A stretch of DNA of 64,000 bases from Pseudomonadota bacterium (GTDB taxonomy: Bacteria > Pseudomonadota > Gammaproteobacteria > Burkholderiales > Burkholderiaceae_C), in assembly GCA_021848345.1 (NCBI GenBank), contig JAJZUV010000008.1, positions 30,974-94,973 of the forward strand, given 5' to 3'. Below, one piece after another: positions 18,310 through 27,310 of the stretch. The notes under the pieces were generated by a model. The model saw nothing but the letters and a program-made list of their open reading frames with translations, ran no database searches and was not told where the DNA came from. How positions within the stretch are numbered: position 1 is the stretch's first letter; each line of letters begins with the position of its first letter. The position numbers and the translations under genes are program-made.

Positions 18310-18343
18310 GGCGGTGGCTTGGGGATAGGCCGGAGCCGGGGGC

Positions 18344-19474
18344 TCAGACCGCGGGCTCCGACTCGGGCAGGCCCATGCGCGTGCGCCACCATTGGTGGAA
18401 GTGGCGCATGCCGTCCTCCATCGGCGACTGGTAGGGGCCGAACTCGTCGTCGCCCCGTTGCAGCAGCGCGAGTCGTCCGGCATCCATGCGCAGCGCGATT
18501 TCGTCGTCCTCGACGCAGGTCTCCATGTACGCGGCGCGCTCGGCCTCGATGAATTCGCGCTCGAAGGCGGCGATTTCCTCGGGGTAGTAGAACTCCACCA
18601 CGTTGAGGGTGCGCTGCGGGCCCTGCGGGTACAGCGCCGAGACCACCAGCACGTGCGGGTACCACTCGACCATCAGGTTCGGATACAGCGTGAGCCAGAT
18701 CGCGCCATGTTCGGGAGGGACTCCCTGGCGGAACTTGAGCAGTTCGTCGTGCCAGCGCGCGTACACCTTGCTGCCGGCGCGCTTGAGGGCGTTGTTCACG
18801 CCGACGGTCTGCACGCTGTAGTGGGTGCCGAACTGCCAGCGCAGGTCGTCGCAGCTGACGAACTGGCCCAGGCCCGGGTGGAAGGGCACGACGTGGTAGT
18901 CCTCGAGGTACACCTCGATGAAGGTCTTCCAGTTGTACTCGCACTGGTGGTGCTCGACGTGGTCGAGCACGTAGCCGCTGAAATCGAGTTGCGGCGCGTT
19001 GACCATGCCGGCCAGCGCCTGGGTCACGTCGAAGCCATTGCGCTCGAACAGCAGCCCGTTCCACGATTGCGGCGCCTCGAAGCGCTGCAGATGCAGGCAG
19101 GGGTCGTGGTCGAAGTGCGGGGCGCCGATCAGGCGGCCCTGCAGGTCGTAGGTCCAGCGGTGCAGCGGGCAGACGATGTTGCGTCCGGTCTTGCCGCGGC
19201 CCCGCAGCATCACGGCCTGGCGGTGGCGGCACACGTTGGAGACGAGTTCGACCCCGGAGGCCGAGCGCACCAGTGCCCGACCTTCGCCTTCCTGGGGCAG
19301 CGCGTAGTAGTCGCCCACCTCGGGCATGGACAGTTCGTGCCCGAGGTAGCGGGGGCCGGCATCGAAGATGAGCCGCTTCTCCATGGCATACAGATCGGGG
19401 TCGAAGTAAGACGCCACGGAAAGTTGGGTCTTGCTCGGGGCCAGATGTACGCTGGGCAGGCTCAAATCCGACAT
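18344..19474 (-). CDS. Rieske non-haem iron oxygenase, alpha-subunit type
   Basis: 376 residues. An N-terminal Rieske [2Fe-2S] domain is shown by C82-x-H84 (VCRHRQ) and C102-x2-H105 (VCPLHRW). The catalytic domain has the mononuclear iron histidines in YLEDYHVVPFHPG (H194 and H199) with D192 nearby as the bridging acid; the third ligand is probably the Asp in DDEIALRMDAGR. Enzymes of this build hydroxylate aromatic or quaternary-amine substrates using electrons from a separate reductase; no reductase, ferredoxin or beta subunit is encoded nearby. Substrate unknown. Its constant place beside a rhodanese and opposite xseB-ispA-dxs in related bacteria suggests a housekeeping rather than a catabolic role, but that is inference. 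Confidence 0.85.
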   Translation of the reverse strand: MSDLSLPSVHLAPSKTQLSVASYFDPDLYAMEKRLIFDAGPRYLGHELSMPEVGDYYALPQEGEGRALVRSASGVELVSNVCRHRQAVMLRGRGKTGRNIVCPLHRWTYDLQGRLIGAPHFDHDPCLHLQRFEAPQSWNGLLFERNGFDVTQALAGMVNAPQLDFSGYVLDHVEHHQCEYNWKTFIEVYLEDYHVVPFHPGLGQFVSCDDLRWQFGTHYSVQTVGVNNALKRAGSKVYARWHDELLKFRQGVPPEHGAIWLTLYPNLMVEWYPHVLVVSALYPQGPQRTLNVVEFYYPEEIAAFEREFIEAERAAYMETCVEDDEIALRMDAGRLALLQRGDDEFGPYQSPMEDGMRHFHQWWRTRMGLPESEPAV

Positions 19475-19521
19475 GATGGGCTCGAAATCTCCTGGAAAAT
19501 CAAACGGCTAAGGGAGGGGCG

Positions 19522-19527
19522 ATTGTA
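19522..19527 (-). promoter_or_regulatory. Candidate -10 element of the Rieske gene
   Basis: Minus-strand TACAAT, 48 bases upstream of the Rieske start codon; -35 poor. In the same divergent gap (19475-19662) the plus strand has TAAAAT at 19580-19585, a possible -10 for xseB. Confidence 0.3.
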
Positions 19528-19662
19528 GACCGCGCCGGCCGAGCGGGGGCGGGGGCCGACCCTGGAAATGGCATGGGGATAAAATGGAGCCTTTTCCCCA
19601 GCTGCCGTCCGCCGTGCCGCGGACCGTCGGCGGGGACGCACCGGCCCGCCGGAATTCCCTCG

Positions 19663-19911
19663 ATGAACGCCACCACGCGCAAGCAGCAGCCGGCCAGCTA
19701 CGAACAGGCCTGCTCCGAGCTCGAACAGCTCGTGCAGCAGCTGGAATCCGGGCAGATGAGCCTGGACGACACCCTCAAGGCGTACGCGCGCGGCTCGCAG
19801 TTGCTGCGCTACTGCCGCGATCAGTTGCAGGCGGTGGAGCAGCAGGTGCAGATTCTCGACGGCGCCGAACTCAAGCCCTTTGCCGATGAGCGCGCACGCG
19901 ACGACGACTGA
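19663..19911 (+). CDS. xseB: Exodeoxyribonuclease VII small subunit XseB
   Basis: Small partner of XseA in the exonuclease that degrades single-stranded DNA. 82 residues, the usual size, all helical: SYEQACSELEQLVQQLESGQ and MSLDDTLKAYARGSQLLRYC are the family signature, forming two helices that bind the XseA coiled coil. The start at 19663 (MNATTRKQQP) fits the family length; an in-frame ATG at 19573 would add 30 proline- and cysteine-rich residues and is rejected. The end overlaps ispA by 26 bases, so the genes are translationally linked. xseA is not in the window. Confidence 0.93.
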   Translation: MNATTRKQQPASYEQACSELEQLVQQLESGQMSLDDTLKAYARGSQLLRYCRDQLQAVEQQVQILDGAELKPFADERARDDD

Positions 19912-20851
19912 GCCCGCCGCCCACCTGGCGCAGGACGCGGGGGCGGATTTCGAGGCGTGGGCGGCGCGGCGTGCGCAGCGCGCGCGCGAGCTGGTCGAGC
20001 GCTACACGGGGGCCTGGCTCACGCCGGGCTCGCCGCTGGGGGAGGCCATGCATTACGCGGCCGCGCTGGGCGGCAAGCGCATGCGTCCGCTGCTGGTGTG
20101 GGCCACCGGCGAATGCCTGGGCGCCGACGAGGCCGCGCTGGACGCCGCCGCCTGCGCCACCGAGCTGGTGCACGCCTACTCCCTGGTCCACGACGATCTG
20201 CCCTGCATGGACAACGACGTGCTGCGCCGCGGCCAGCCCACGGTGCACGTGCGCTTCGGAGAGGCCATGGCGATGCTGGCGGGCGATGCACTGCAGACCC
20301 GCGCCTTCGAGGTGCTGACCTCCGATCCGGCCTTGCCGCCGGCGCTGCAGGCGCGCCTGTGCGGCCTGCTGGCGGCGGCGGCCGGCGCGGCCGGCATGGC
20401 GGGCGGCCAGGCGCTGGACCTTGGCGCGACCGGCCGGCGGCTCGATCTGCAGGCCCTGCGCGACATGCACGCGCTCAAGACCGGCGCGCTGCTGCGCGCC
20501 AGTGTGATGATGGGCCTGGCTTGTGCCGCCGAGCGCGAGCCGGGGCTGGCGGCCGACTGCGAGGGGGCGCTGCGCCGCTACGCGGACGCCGTCGGCCTGG
20601 CCTTCCAGGTGGTGGACGACGTGCTCGACGCCAGCATGGATTCGGCCACGCTGGGCAAGACCGCCGGCAAGGACGCCGAGCAGGGCAAGGCCACCTTCGT
20701 CGGCCTGCTCGGCGTGGAGCCGGCACGAGACCATGCGCGGCGTCTGCTGGAGCAGGCGCTGCAGGCGCTGCGCGAGCTGCCGCAGCCGGCGAGGGCGCGC
20801 TCGGCGCGCCTGGCCGAGCTGGCGCAGCGCGTCGTGGCCAGGAGCCATTGA
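19886..20851 (+). CDS. ispA: Farnesyl diphosphate synthase IspA (short-chain polyprenyl synthase)
   Basis: Condenses isopentenyl diphosphate with dimethylallyl and geranyl diphosphate to C15 farnesyl diphosphate, the precursor of quinone and undecaprenyl chains. 321 residues from the ATG at 19886 inside the xseB end; a TTG two codons earlier is an alternative. Both aspartate-rich motifs are present: [11 protein letters not shown] and [19 protein letters not shown] is the family start of the catalytic core, and [10 protein letters not shown] is also conserved. Cys and Met just before the first motif resemble bacterial farnesyl synthases. Ends one base into the dxs start codon (TGATG). With dxs it forms an isoprenoid operon. 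Confidence 0.95.
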   Translation: MSAHATTTEPAAHLAQDAGADFEAWAARRAQRARELVERYTGAWLTPGSPLGEAMHYAAALGGKRMRPLLVWATGECLGADEAALDAAACATELVHAYSLVHDDLPCMDNDVLRRGQPTVHVRFGEAMAMLAGDALQTRAFEVLTSDPALPPALQARLCGLLAAAAGAAGMAGGQALDLGATGRRLDLQALRDMHALKTGALLRASVMMGLACAAEREPGLAADCEGALRRYADAVGLAFQVVDDVLDASMDSATLGKTAGKDAEQGKATFVGLLGVEPARDHARRLLEQALQALRELPQPARARSARLAELAQRVVARSH

Positions 20852-22764
20852 TGAACCTTCTGGACGGCATCGACGACCCGCGCGAACTGCGTCGGCTCTC
20901 GCCGGAGCAGCTTCCCGCGCTGGCGCGCGAATTGCGGCAGTTCCTGCTGGAAACCGTCGCGCGCACGGGCGGGCACCTGTCGTCCAACCTGGGCACGGTG
21001 GAACTCACGCTGGCGCTGCACTACGTGTTCGACACCCCGCACGACCGCCTGGTGTGGGACGTCGGCCACCAGACCTACGCCCACAAGATCCTCACCGGCC
21101 GGCGCGAGCGCATGGGTACGCTGCGCCAATGGGGGGGTATCTCCGGGTTCCCGCGGCGCGACGAGTCGCCCTACGACACCTTCGGCACCGCGCATTCGTC
21201 CACCTCGATCTCGGCGGCGCTGGGCCAGGCCCTGGCGGCGCGAGCCAAGGGCGAACCGCGCAAGGTGGTGGCGGTGATCGGCGACGGCGCGATGACCGGC
21301 GGCATGGCCTTCGAGGCGTTGAACAACGCGGGGGTGCACCCCGAGGCCGACCTGCTGATCGTGCTGAACGACAACGACATGTCGATCTCGGCGCCGGTGG
21401 GGGCGCTCAACCGCTACCTGGCGCGCCTGCTGTCCGGGCGCTTCTACGCCAGCGCGCGCGACGCCGCCAGGCAGGTGCTCAAGGCGGCGCCGCCGCCGCT
21501 GCTGGCGCTGGCTCGGCGCCTGGAGGAGCAGGCCAAGGGCCTGGTCGCACCTGGCACGCTGTTCGAGGAATTCGGCGTCGAGTATTTCGGCCCCATCGAC
21601 GGTCACGACCTGCACGCGCTGGTGCCCACGCTGCAGAATCTGCGCGAGCGCAGCGGCCCGCGGCTGCTGCACGTGGTCACGCGCAAGGGCTACGGCTACA
21701 AGCTGGCCGAGGCCGATCCCATCACCTATCACGGGCCCGGGCGCTTCGATCCCGCGGTGGGCATCAAGCCGCCGGCGGTGGCTCCGCGACCGACCTTCGC
21801 GCAGGTGTTCGGCAACTGGCTGTGCGACATGGCGCAGGCCGATTCGCGCCTGCTGGCCGTCACGCCGGCCATGTGCGAAGGCTCCGGCATGGTGGAGTAC
21901 GCGGCGCGCTTCCCGCAGCGCTATTTCGACGTGGGCATCGCCGAGCAGCACGCGGTGACCTTCGCCGCGGGCCTGGCCTGCGAGGGCATGCGCCCGGTGG
22001 TGGCCATCTATTCGACCTTCCTGCAGCGCGCCTACGACCAGGTGATCCACGACGTGGCGCTGCAGAAGCTGCCGGTGGTGTTCGCGATCGACCGCGCGGG
22101 CATCGTGGGCGCCGACGGCGCCACCCACACCGGCGCCTACGACATCGCCGCGTTGCGCTGCCTGCCCGGCATGGTGCTGATGGCCCCCAGCGACGAGCTG
22201 GAGTGCCGGCGCATGCTCAGTACCGCGTTCGCGCTCGACGGCCCCAGCGCGGTGCGCTATCCGCGCGGTGCCGGCATCGGCGCAGCGGTGGACCGCGCCG
22301 ACCTGTCCACGCTGCCCGTCGGGCGCGCGCTGCTGCGTCGCCAGGGCCGTGCGCCGGCCGGGCGCAGGCTGGCGCTGCTGGCCTTCGGTCCGGTGCTGCA
22401 CGCGGCGCTCAAGGCGGCCGAGGAACTGGACGCCACGGTGGTGGACATGCGGTTCATCAAGCCGCTGGACCAGGACATGCTGCAGCGCATCGCCGCCGCC
22501 CACGACGCCATCGTGACCGTGGAGGAGGGGGCCGTGCGTGGCGGGGCGGGCTCGGCCTGCCTGGAAGAGCTGCAGCAGATGGGCTGGACCCTGCCTGTGC
22601 TCAACCTGGGACTGCCCGACATCTGGCTGGAACATGGCGATCCGGCCCAGGTGACGATCTCCGCCGGCCTGGATGCCGCCGGGCTGCTGCGCAGCATCCG
22701 CGAGCGTTTCGCGTTCCTGCCGGGCCCGACGGATGCGCAACGCCGCGAGGCGGCGAATTCGTGA
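20851..22764 (+). CDS. dxs: 1-deoxy-D-xylulose-5-phosphate synthase Dxs
   Basis: Joins pyruvate and glyceraldehyde-3-phosphate to DXP, the first step of the MEP isoprenoid pathway, with thiamine diphosphate. 637 residues. The cofactor site is seen as [20 protein letters not shown] with NDNDMSIS; the substrate histidines lie in [16 protein letters not shown] and [13 protein letters not shown]. The transketolase central domain has [19 protein letters not shown] with the catalytic Glu, and the C-terminal domain ends with [23 protein letters not shown] precedes the ATG, and the start overlaps the ispA stop by one base. Complete. Confidence 0.98.
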   Translation: MNLLDGIDDPRELRRLSPEQLPALARELRQFLLETVARTGGHLSSNLGTVELTLALHYVFDTPHDRLVWDVGHQTYAHKILTGRRERMGTLRQWGGISGFPRRDESPYDTFGTAHSSTSISAALGQALAARAKGEPRKVVAVIGDGAMTGGMAFEALNNAGVHPEADLLIVLNDNDMSISAPVGALNRYLARLLSGRFYASARDAARQVLKAAPPPLLALARRLEEQAKGLVAPGTLFEEFGVEYFGPIDGHDLHALVPTLQNLRERSGPRLLHVVTRKGYGYKLAEADPITYHGPGRFDPAVGIKPPAVAPRPTFAQVFGNWLCDMAQADSRLLAVTPAMCEGSGMVEYAARFPQRYFDVGIAEQHAVTFAAGLACEGMRPVVAIYSTFLQRAYDQVIHDVALQKLPVVFAIDRAGIVGADGATHTGAYDIAALRCLPGMVLMAPSDELECRRMLSTAFALDGPSAVRYPRGAGIGAAVDRADLSTLPVGRALLRRQGRAPAGRRLALLAFGPVLHAALKAAEELDATVVDMRFIKPLDQDMLQRIAAAHDAIVTVEEGAVRGGAGSACLEELQQMGWTLPVLNLGLPDIWLEHGDPAQVTISAGLDAAGLLRSIRERFAFLPGPTDAQRREAANS

Positions 22765-22876
22765 GGCGCCTCGCGCCGCGGTCCGCGTCGTGCAGCTTCG
22801 GCGCGGGGCCGCGATAATCCCGAGTATTCCCACGGGTCATTGGGGCCGACCGAGGCCTCGATGAGCCACGACTTAG

Positions 22877-22895
22877 GCCGGCTGCGCGTGCCGGC
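22877..22895 (+). promoter_or_regulatory. Hairpin directly before the folE2 start
   Basis: GCCGGC at 22877-22882 and GCCGGC at 22890-22895 (self-complementary arms, 7-base loop) end 6 bases before the folE2 ATG and would cover the ribosome site. A -10-like GATAAT stands at 22813-22818. The gap 22765-22901 holds nothing else recognisable; no riboswitch class could be identified. Confidence 0.3.
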
Positions 22896-22901
22896 TCGAT
22901 C

Positions 22902-23690
22902 ATGAATCAACCCTACGAACCCATCCCCGACGTCCAGAGTTCCTTCGACCACCGCCGGCTGGCCATCCAGCGCGTGGGCATCAAGGATCTGCGCTATCCG
23001 GTGGCACTTCGCACCGCGGACGGCGGCGTGCAGCATTCCGTGGCGTGGGTGGACGCCGACGTGGCGCTGCCGGCCGAGCGCAAGGGTACCCACATGTCGC
23101 GCTTCGTGGAACTTCTCGAAGCCGGTGCCGACACGCCGCTGGAACACGCCAGTCTGGGGGAGATGGCGCGCGCCATGGTGCAGCGCCTGGATGCGGACGC
23201 CGGGCGTCTGGCCTTCCGCTTCGTGCTGTTCGTGCGCAAGCTGGCCCCGGTCAGCCGCGTGGCCAGCCGCATGGACTACGAGGCCCAGTGGATCGTGCGC
23301 ATCGATGGCGGCGAGACCCGCATCACCGCCGTGGTGCAGGTGCCGGTCAAGGCGCTGTGCCCGTGCTCCAAGGAGATCTCCGAGTACGGTGCGCACAACC
23401 AGCGCTCGCACATCACCATTCGCGCCGAACTGCGCGAGGCGATGGCGCTGGAGGAGTTGATCCGCATCGCCGAGGAGGAGGCTTCCTGCGAGATCTGGGG
23501 CCTGCTCAAGCGTCCGGACGAGAAGTACGTGACCGAGCGCGCCTACGACAACCCGAAGTTCGTCGAGGATCTGGTGCGCGACGTGGCCGCGCGCGTGGGG
23601 GCGGAGCCGCGCATCGCCTCGTTCGTGGTGGAGGCGGAGAACTTCGAGTCCATCCACAACCACTCGGCTTACGCGCGCATCGAAGGCTGA
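22902..23690 (+). CDS. folE2: GTP cyclohydrolase FolE2 (type IB)
   Basis: Converts GTP to 7,8-dihydroneopterin triphosphate, entry to folate and, in some bacteria, queuosine synthesis. 262 residues, standard for FolE2. Family features: IPDVQSSFDHRRLAIQRVGI at the N-terminus, SRFVELLE, the metal-binding cysteine in KALCPCSKEISEYGAHNQRS, and the C-terminal VEAENFESIHNHSAYA. Type IB enzymes can use metals other than zinc and often replace FolE in zinc shortage; no Zur-like site was recognised here. Stands 137 bases after dxs on the same strand and ends 28 bases before a convergent gene. Confidence 0.96.
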   Translation: MNQPYEPIPDVQSSFDHRRLAIQRVGIKDLRYPVALRTADGGVQHSVAWVDADVALPAERKGTHMSRFVELLEAGADTPLEHASLGEMARAMVQRLDADAGRLAFRFVLFVRKLAPVSRVASRMDYEAQWIVRIDGGETRITAVVQVPVKALCPCSKEISEYGAHNQRSHITIRAELREAMALEELIRIAEEEASCEIWGLLKRPDEKYVTERAYDNPKFVEDLVRDVAARVGAEPRIASFVVEAENFESIHNHSAYARIEG

Positions 23691-23718
23691 GGCAGACGGG
23701 GCCCCCGGCCCCGCGGTT

Positions 23719-24171
23719 TCACTGGCCCGACAGCAGCGCCTTCGCGCGGGCCGAGACCTGGCCCATGTCGGCGCGGCCGGCCAGGCGGGTCTTCAGCGCG
23801 GGCATGAGCTTGCCCAGGTCCTGCGGCGCGCCCAGGCCGAGTTCGGCGATGGCGCCGCGGATTTCCGCGTCCAGTTCCTCGCCGCCCAGGCGGGCCGGCA
23901 TGTAGGGCTCGAGCACGGCGATTTCCGCCGTCTCCGCGGCCGCCAGGTCGGCGCGGCCGCCGGCCTCGAACTGGGTGATGGCGTCGCGGCGCTGCTTGAT
24001 CATGCGTTCGATCACCGCCAGCACGGCGGCGTCGTCGAGCTCGATGCGTTCATCCACCTCGCGCTGCTTGACGGCGGCCAGCAGCATGCGGATGGTGCCC
24101 AGGCGCGCGCTGTCCTTGGCACGCATGGCCGCCTTCATGTCGTCCTGGATGCGGGTCTTGAGCTGGGACAT
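23719..24171 (-). CDS. GatB/YqeY domain protein
   Basis: 150 residues from the ATG at 24171 preceded by GGTGG; an in-frame GTG four codons earlier is the alternative. The protein is a stand-alone YqeY domain: LKTRIQDDMKAAMRAKDSAR, then LGTIRMLLAAVKQREVDER, QRRDAITQFEAGGR, EIAVLEPYMPARL and the C-terminal helical LMPALKTRLAGRADMGQVSA. The same domain forms the tRNA-binding tail of GatB, so a role with tRNA is plausible but unproven. It follows rpsU by 107 bases on the same strand, a frequent pairing in proteobacteria (rpsU, yqeY, then dnaG and rpoD); dnaG is not here. Confidence 0.9.
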   Translation of the reverse strand: MSQLKTRIQDDMKAAMRAKDSARLGTIRMLLAAVKQREVDERIELDDAAVLAVIERMIKQRRDAITQFEAGGRADLAAAETAEIAVLEPYMPARLGGEELDAEIRGAIAELGLGAPQDLGKLMPALKTRLAGRADMGQVSARAKALLSGQ

Positions 24172-24278
24172 GGGATCCACCAATGGAAACCGGCGCTGCC
24201 TCGCGGCGCGCCGGTCGTGTCGCGTCGTGCGTCGGCGGGGGCATCCGAGCGATGCCGGCCCCGCCGCGAGAACCTGGC

Positions 24279-24491
24279 TCAGTACAGGCGCTTGGGCAGC
24301 ATGTGGCTGCGGATGCGCTTGTAGTGGCGCTTCACCGCGGCCGCCTTCTTGCGCTTGCGCTCGGCAGTGGGCTTTTCGTAGAACTGGCGCGCGCGCAGGT
24401 CGGTCAGCAGACCGAGCTTCTCGATCGTGCGCTTGAAACGGCGCAGCGCGACGTCGAAGGGTTCGTTCTCTTTAACGCGAATCGTTGTCAT
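24279..24491 (-). CDS. rpsU: 30S ribosomal protein S21
   Basis: 70 residues, the normal size. [20 protein letters not shown] is the start of S21, followed by the arginine/lysine-rich helices ending [13 protein letters not shown]21 helps the 30S subunit engage mRNA. The frame continues upstream to 24782 but only the segment from the ATG at 24491 is S21. It is transcribed from a recognisable promoter about 150 bases upstream, in the gap shared with tsaD, and is followed by the YqeY gene. Confidence 0.97.
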   Translation of the reverse strand: MTTIRVKENEPFDVALRRFKRTIEKLGLLTDLRARQFYEKPTAERKRKKAAAVKRHYKRIRSHMLPKRLY

Positions 24492-24640
24492 TGCAGACGG
24501 GTACCTTTGTTCGGGAATTGCGCCCTGCGACACCCGGAGCCGATGGGGCCCGAGCCGCTTGGGACTTTGACGTCGCCGGGCGCCCCGGCCATCGGTGTCG
24601 GGCCCGAATCGTGGGTGCAATGCGACGAAAAAACCTTTAA

Positions 24641-24669
24641 AGTATACCCCATCCGCCGCACCGTGCCCA
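24641..24669 (-). promoter_or_regulatory. Promoter of rpsU in the divergent rpsU-tsaD gap
   Basis: Minus-strand TGGGCA (24669-24664), 17-base spacer and TATACT (24646-24641): 4 of 6 and 5 of 6 to consensus with ideal spacing. It predicts an mRNA leader of about 140 bases before rpsU. The same AT-rich core reads TATACC on the plus strand at 24643-24648 and could serve tsaD, but its -35 is poor. Confidence 0.55.
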
Positions 24670-24699
24670 GGTGGGGGACACATTTTTCCCGAAATCACC

Positions 24700-25776
24700 T
24701 TGTCCGACGCCGCTCCCCCTGGCGCCGCAGCGTCGCGCGTGCGCGTGCTCGGCATCGAAACCTCCTGCGACGAAACCGGCATCGCCGTCTACGACAGCCG
24801 CGACGGGCTGCTCGGCCAGGCCCTGCATTCCCAGATCGCGCTGCACCGGGACTATGGCGGCGTGGTGCCCGAGCTGGCCTCGCGCGACCACATCGCGCGC
24901 GTGCTGCCGCTGGTGGACGAGGTGCTGGGGCAGGCCGGCCTGGACCTGCGCGATCTCGACGCCATCGCCTATACCCGCGGTCCCGGCCTGGCCGGCGCGC
25001 TGCTGGTGGGGGCGGGCGTGGCGGCCGCGCTGGCCATGGCGACCGAGCTGCCGCTGCTGGGGGTGCACCACCTGGAAGGGCACCTGCTGTCGCCGCTGCT
25101 GGCGCAGCCGGATCTGGACTTCCCCTTCGTCGCGTTGCTCGTCTCGGGCGGTCACACCATGCTGCTGCAGGCCACGTCGCTGGGCTGCTACGAGCTGCTG
25201 GGCGAGACCGTCGACGACGCCGCCGGCGAGGCCTTCGACAAATCGGCCAAGCTGCTCGGCCTGGGCTACCCGGGCGGACCCGAGCTGGCGCGCCTGGCCG
25301 CCGGAGGGCGCGCCGAGGCCTTCGATCTGCCGCGCCCGAAGCTGCATTCGGAGGATCTGGACTTTTCCTTCGCGGGGCTGAAGACCGCGGTGCTGACCCG
25401 CGTGCGCCAGCTGAGCCAGGCGGACCAGGCAATCCCCGCGCAGGCCCGCGCCGACCTGGCGGCGGCCACGCAGGAGGCGATCACCGACGTGCTGGCGGCC
25501 AAGGCGGCCGCCGCGCTGCGCCGCAGCGGGCTGCGCACCCTGGTGGTGGCCGGCGGCGTGGGGGCGAACCTGCGCCTGCGCGAGAAACTGGATGCCGCCT
25601 GCGCCGCGCTCGGCGCGCAGGTTCACTACCCGCCGCTGCAGTGGTGCACCGACAACGGGCCGATGATCGCCTACGCCGCCTGCCGGCGCCTGCAGGCCGG
25701 GCTGGCCCGGGGCAGTCGCGACTACGCCTTCGACATCCAGCCGCGCTGGGACCTGGCGGATCTGCGGGCCTGCTAG
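24700..25776 (+). CDS. tsaD: tRNA threonylcarbamoyladenosine transferase TsaD
   Basis: Transfers the threonylcarbamoyl group to A37 of ANN-reading tRNAs, with TsaB and TsaE. The core runs from [18 protein letters not shown] to the C-terminus; metal-binding histidines are in HHLEGH, and [34 protein letters not shown] and [12 protein letters not shown] are all typical. No ATG fits: the frame opens with an ATG at 24595 that would add 35 odd residues across the rpsU promoter. TTG at 24700 gives 358 residues (E. coli 337); GTG codons at 24739 and 24745 would give a tighter N-terminus. The start is therefore uncertain. The stop codon overlaps that of the next, convergent gene by four bases. Confidence 0.93.
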   Translation: MSDAAPPGAAASRVRVLGIETSCDETGIAVYDSRDGLLGQALHSQIALHRDYGGVVPELASRDHIARVLPLVDEVLGQAGLDLRDLDAIAYTRGPGLAGALLVGAGVAAALAMATELPLLGVHHLEGHLLSPLLAQPDLDFPFVALLVSGGHTMLLQATSLGCYELLGETVDDAAGEAFDKSAKLLGLGYPGGPELARLAAGGRAEAFDLPRPKLHSEDLDFSFAGLKTAVLTRVRQLSQADQAIPAQARADLAAATQEAITDVLAAKAAAALRRSGLRTLVVAGGVGANLRLREKLDAACAALGAQVHYPPLQWCTDNGPMIAYAACRRLQAGLARGSRDYAFDIQPRWDLADLRAC

Positions 25777-26540
25777 ACCTCCCACACCCCCAGGGGCTGG
25801 AAGTCCTCCGATTCGCCCTTGCTCGCGTGCCCGCGGGAATTGCACACCACCCGCGAGTCGTCCACGCGGTAGTCGTGCCGGCAGTGCAGGTGGCCGTGCA
25901 GCCACAGGTCGCTGCGCCCGATCATGTCGTCGTAGGCGTTGCAGAAACTGGCGGTGGCGCCGTTCACCGGGTAGCGAGGATCGGTGCTGCGCAGGCTGGG
26001 CGCGAAATGGGTGACCACCACGGTCGCGTCCCAGCGCCCCGGCGCGCTGCGCGGCAGCTGAAGCTGCTCGCGCAACCAGTCGCGGCTGCGCAGGCCTTCC
26101 TCGCGCACCGCGTGGGCGTCCATGGGTTTGCCGTGGCGCACCGAACGCTGCACCTGTTCGATGAAGTAGCGTGCCGCGCGCATGCACTGCTCGCGCCGGG
26201 ACTGGCCGAACAGGTCGAAGTCGTTCCACAGGGTGGTGCCGACGAAGCGCACCTTGCGCTCGCCGGCTTGCAGCACCAGCGTGTCGCGCTCGAGCATGTG
26301 GATGCCGGCGCGGTCGCAGCGCAGGCGCAGCGCGGCGGTGGCGGCGTCGAAGTCGCGCTCGTCGTACTCGTGGTTGCCCGCCACGAACAGCACGGGAACC
26401 GGCCAGTCGCGAAAGCGCTCCAGGCCCTCGTGGCCGGCGTCGATGTCGCCGGCCAGCACGAGCAGATCGGCGTCGGGGGCGGGTTGGGGGTCGAAGGTCT
26501 CGGCTTCGAGGTGCAGGTCGGAAAGCAGTTGAAGGCGCAT
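25773..26540 (-). CDS. Calcineurin-type metallophosphoesterase
   Basis: 255 residues with the five-block two-metal phosphoesterase pattern: D8 and H10 in [22 protein letters not shown], a single His in VVTHFAP, and [11 protein letters not shown]. There is no signal peptide or membrane segment, so the enzyme is cytoplasmic. Substrate not predictable. The C-terminus contains [19 protein letters not shown], which resembles uncharacterised phosphoesterases of related bacteria. Its TAG stop shares the palindrome CTAG (25773-25776) with the tsaD stop on the other strand. Confidence 0.88.
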   Translation of the reverse strand: MRLQLLSDLHLEAETFDPQPAPDADLLVLAGDIDAGHEGLERFRDWPVPVLFVAGNHEYDERDFDAATAALRLRCDRAGIHMLERDTLVLQAGERKVRFVGTTLWNDFDLFGQSRREQCMRAARYFIEQVQRSVRHGKPMDAHAVREEGLRSRDWLREQLQLPRSAPGRWDATVVVTHFAPSLRSTDPRYPVNGATASFCNAYDDMIGRSDLWLHGHLHCRHDYRVDDSRVVCNSRGHASKGESEDFQPLGVWEV

Positions 26541-26774
26541 GTGCGGCGTGGGGCGTCCCGGCGCGAAGCGCGGGGCGAGCGGACTGGGCGGCGAGGAGGT
26601 GTCGGTGCGGGTTTGCGGCGGGCAAGGCGCAGTTTCGGGCTTTGATTGAGCGCGCGCAAGGCCTGCGGGGGGTCCAGGCTGGGGCTTGGTCTACAAATGC
26701 GCTAAACTGTGCTTTTTTTCACGGCGTGGAATGGTTTCTTCCGCGTTCGCGAGTTCTTCTCAGGAAACTGCCCC

Positions 26775-27044
26775 ATGAGTCTGGATCAAACCGCGACGGC
26801 CAAGATCGTCGCCGACAACGCTCGCGCTCCCAAGGACACCGGGTCCCCCGAAGTCCAGGTGGCGCTTCTTACCGCCCGCATCAACGAACTGACCGGGCAC
26901 TTCAAGACCCACGCCAAGGATCACCATGGCCGCCGCGGACTGCTGCGCATGGTCAGCCGCCGGCGCAAGCTGCTCGACTACCTGAAGGGCAAGGACGCGG
27001 ACCGCTATCGCGCGCTGATCGCGAAGCTGAACCTGCGCAAGTAA
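26775..27044 (+). CDS. rpsO: 30S ribosomal protein S15
   Basis: 89 residues, exactly the usual length, starting [20 protein letters not shown]. Conserved parts: [20 protein letters not shown], the [20 protein letters not shown] helix-loop that binds 16S rRNA, and LIAKLNLRK at the end. The ATG at 26775 is preceded by AGGAA; the longer frame from 26709 is not S15. The gap 26541-26774 upstream includes an AT-rich stretch with TACAAA, TAAACT and a T-run (26692-26719) that probably contains the promoter, but no clear -35. pnp follows, the classic rpsO-pnp order. Confidence 0.97.
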   Translation: MSLDQTATAKIVADNARAPKDTGSPEVQVALLTARINELTGHFKTHAKDHHGRRGLLRMVSRRRKLLDYLKGKDADRYRALIAKLNLRK

Positions 27045-27060
27045 TTCCGCATGAAACATG

Positions 27061-27094
27061 GGGCGCCTGCTTCGCTGAGTCGAGCCAGGCGCCC
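27061..27094 (+). terminator. Hairpin after rpsO
   Basis: GGGCGCCTG (27061-27069) and its exact complement (27086-27094) form a 9-base GC-rich stem 16 bases after the rpsO stop, followed by TGTTGT. It may be a partial terminator separating rpsO from pnp; the T-run is poor. A second perfect 7-base stem follows (27104-27110 with 27122-27128). Confidence 0.5.
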
Positions 27095-27155
27095 TGTTGT
27101 CATGCGCGACGCGCGTAGCGTGTCGCGCACCATGAGCCGGGAGGTGCTGCTGTGT

Positions 27156-27220
27156 CATTCCTGGGCCGCTCTGGCCGTCGCGCACGACGCGGCGGCTGCG
27201 GGCAGAGCCGCGCAGGAATG
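27156..27220 (+). promoter_or_regulatory. Long stem-loop in the pnp leader
   Basis: Arms 27156-27174 and 27202-27220 pair at 16 of 19 positions (outer 8 pairs perfect, CATTCCTG with CAGGAATG), with a 27-base GC-rich loop. It lies 90 bases before the pnp start. In E. coli a double-stranded pnp leader is cut by RNase III and lets polynucleotide phosphorylase repress its own mRNA; this structure is in the right place to do the same. Confidence 0.55.
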
Positions 27221-27310
27221 GCATTGTGCTTCCCGACATGCCCGCGCAAGCGGGCGCAGGCGTGACGCGGCCCGAGGCCGTGGCGCGCCCGTTCAACCGG
27301 AGTGAAAACA

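Noticed and set aside
22765..22901. Tetrahydrofolate riboswitch or Zur site before folE2
   Set aside because: Neither the conserved riboswitch core nor an AT-rich Zur palindrome could be found by eye.
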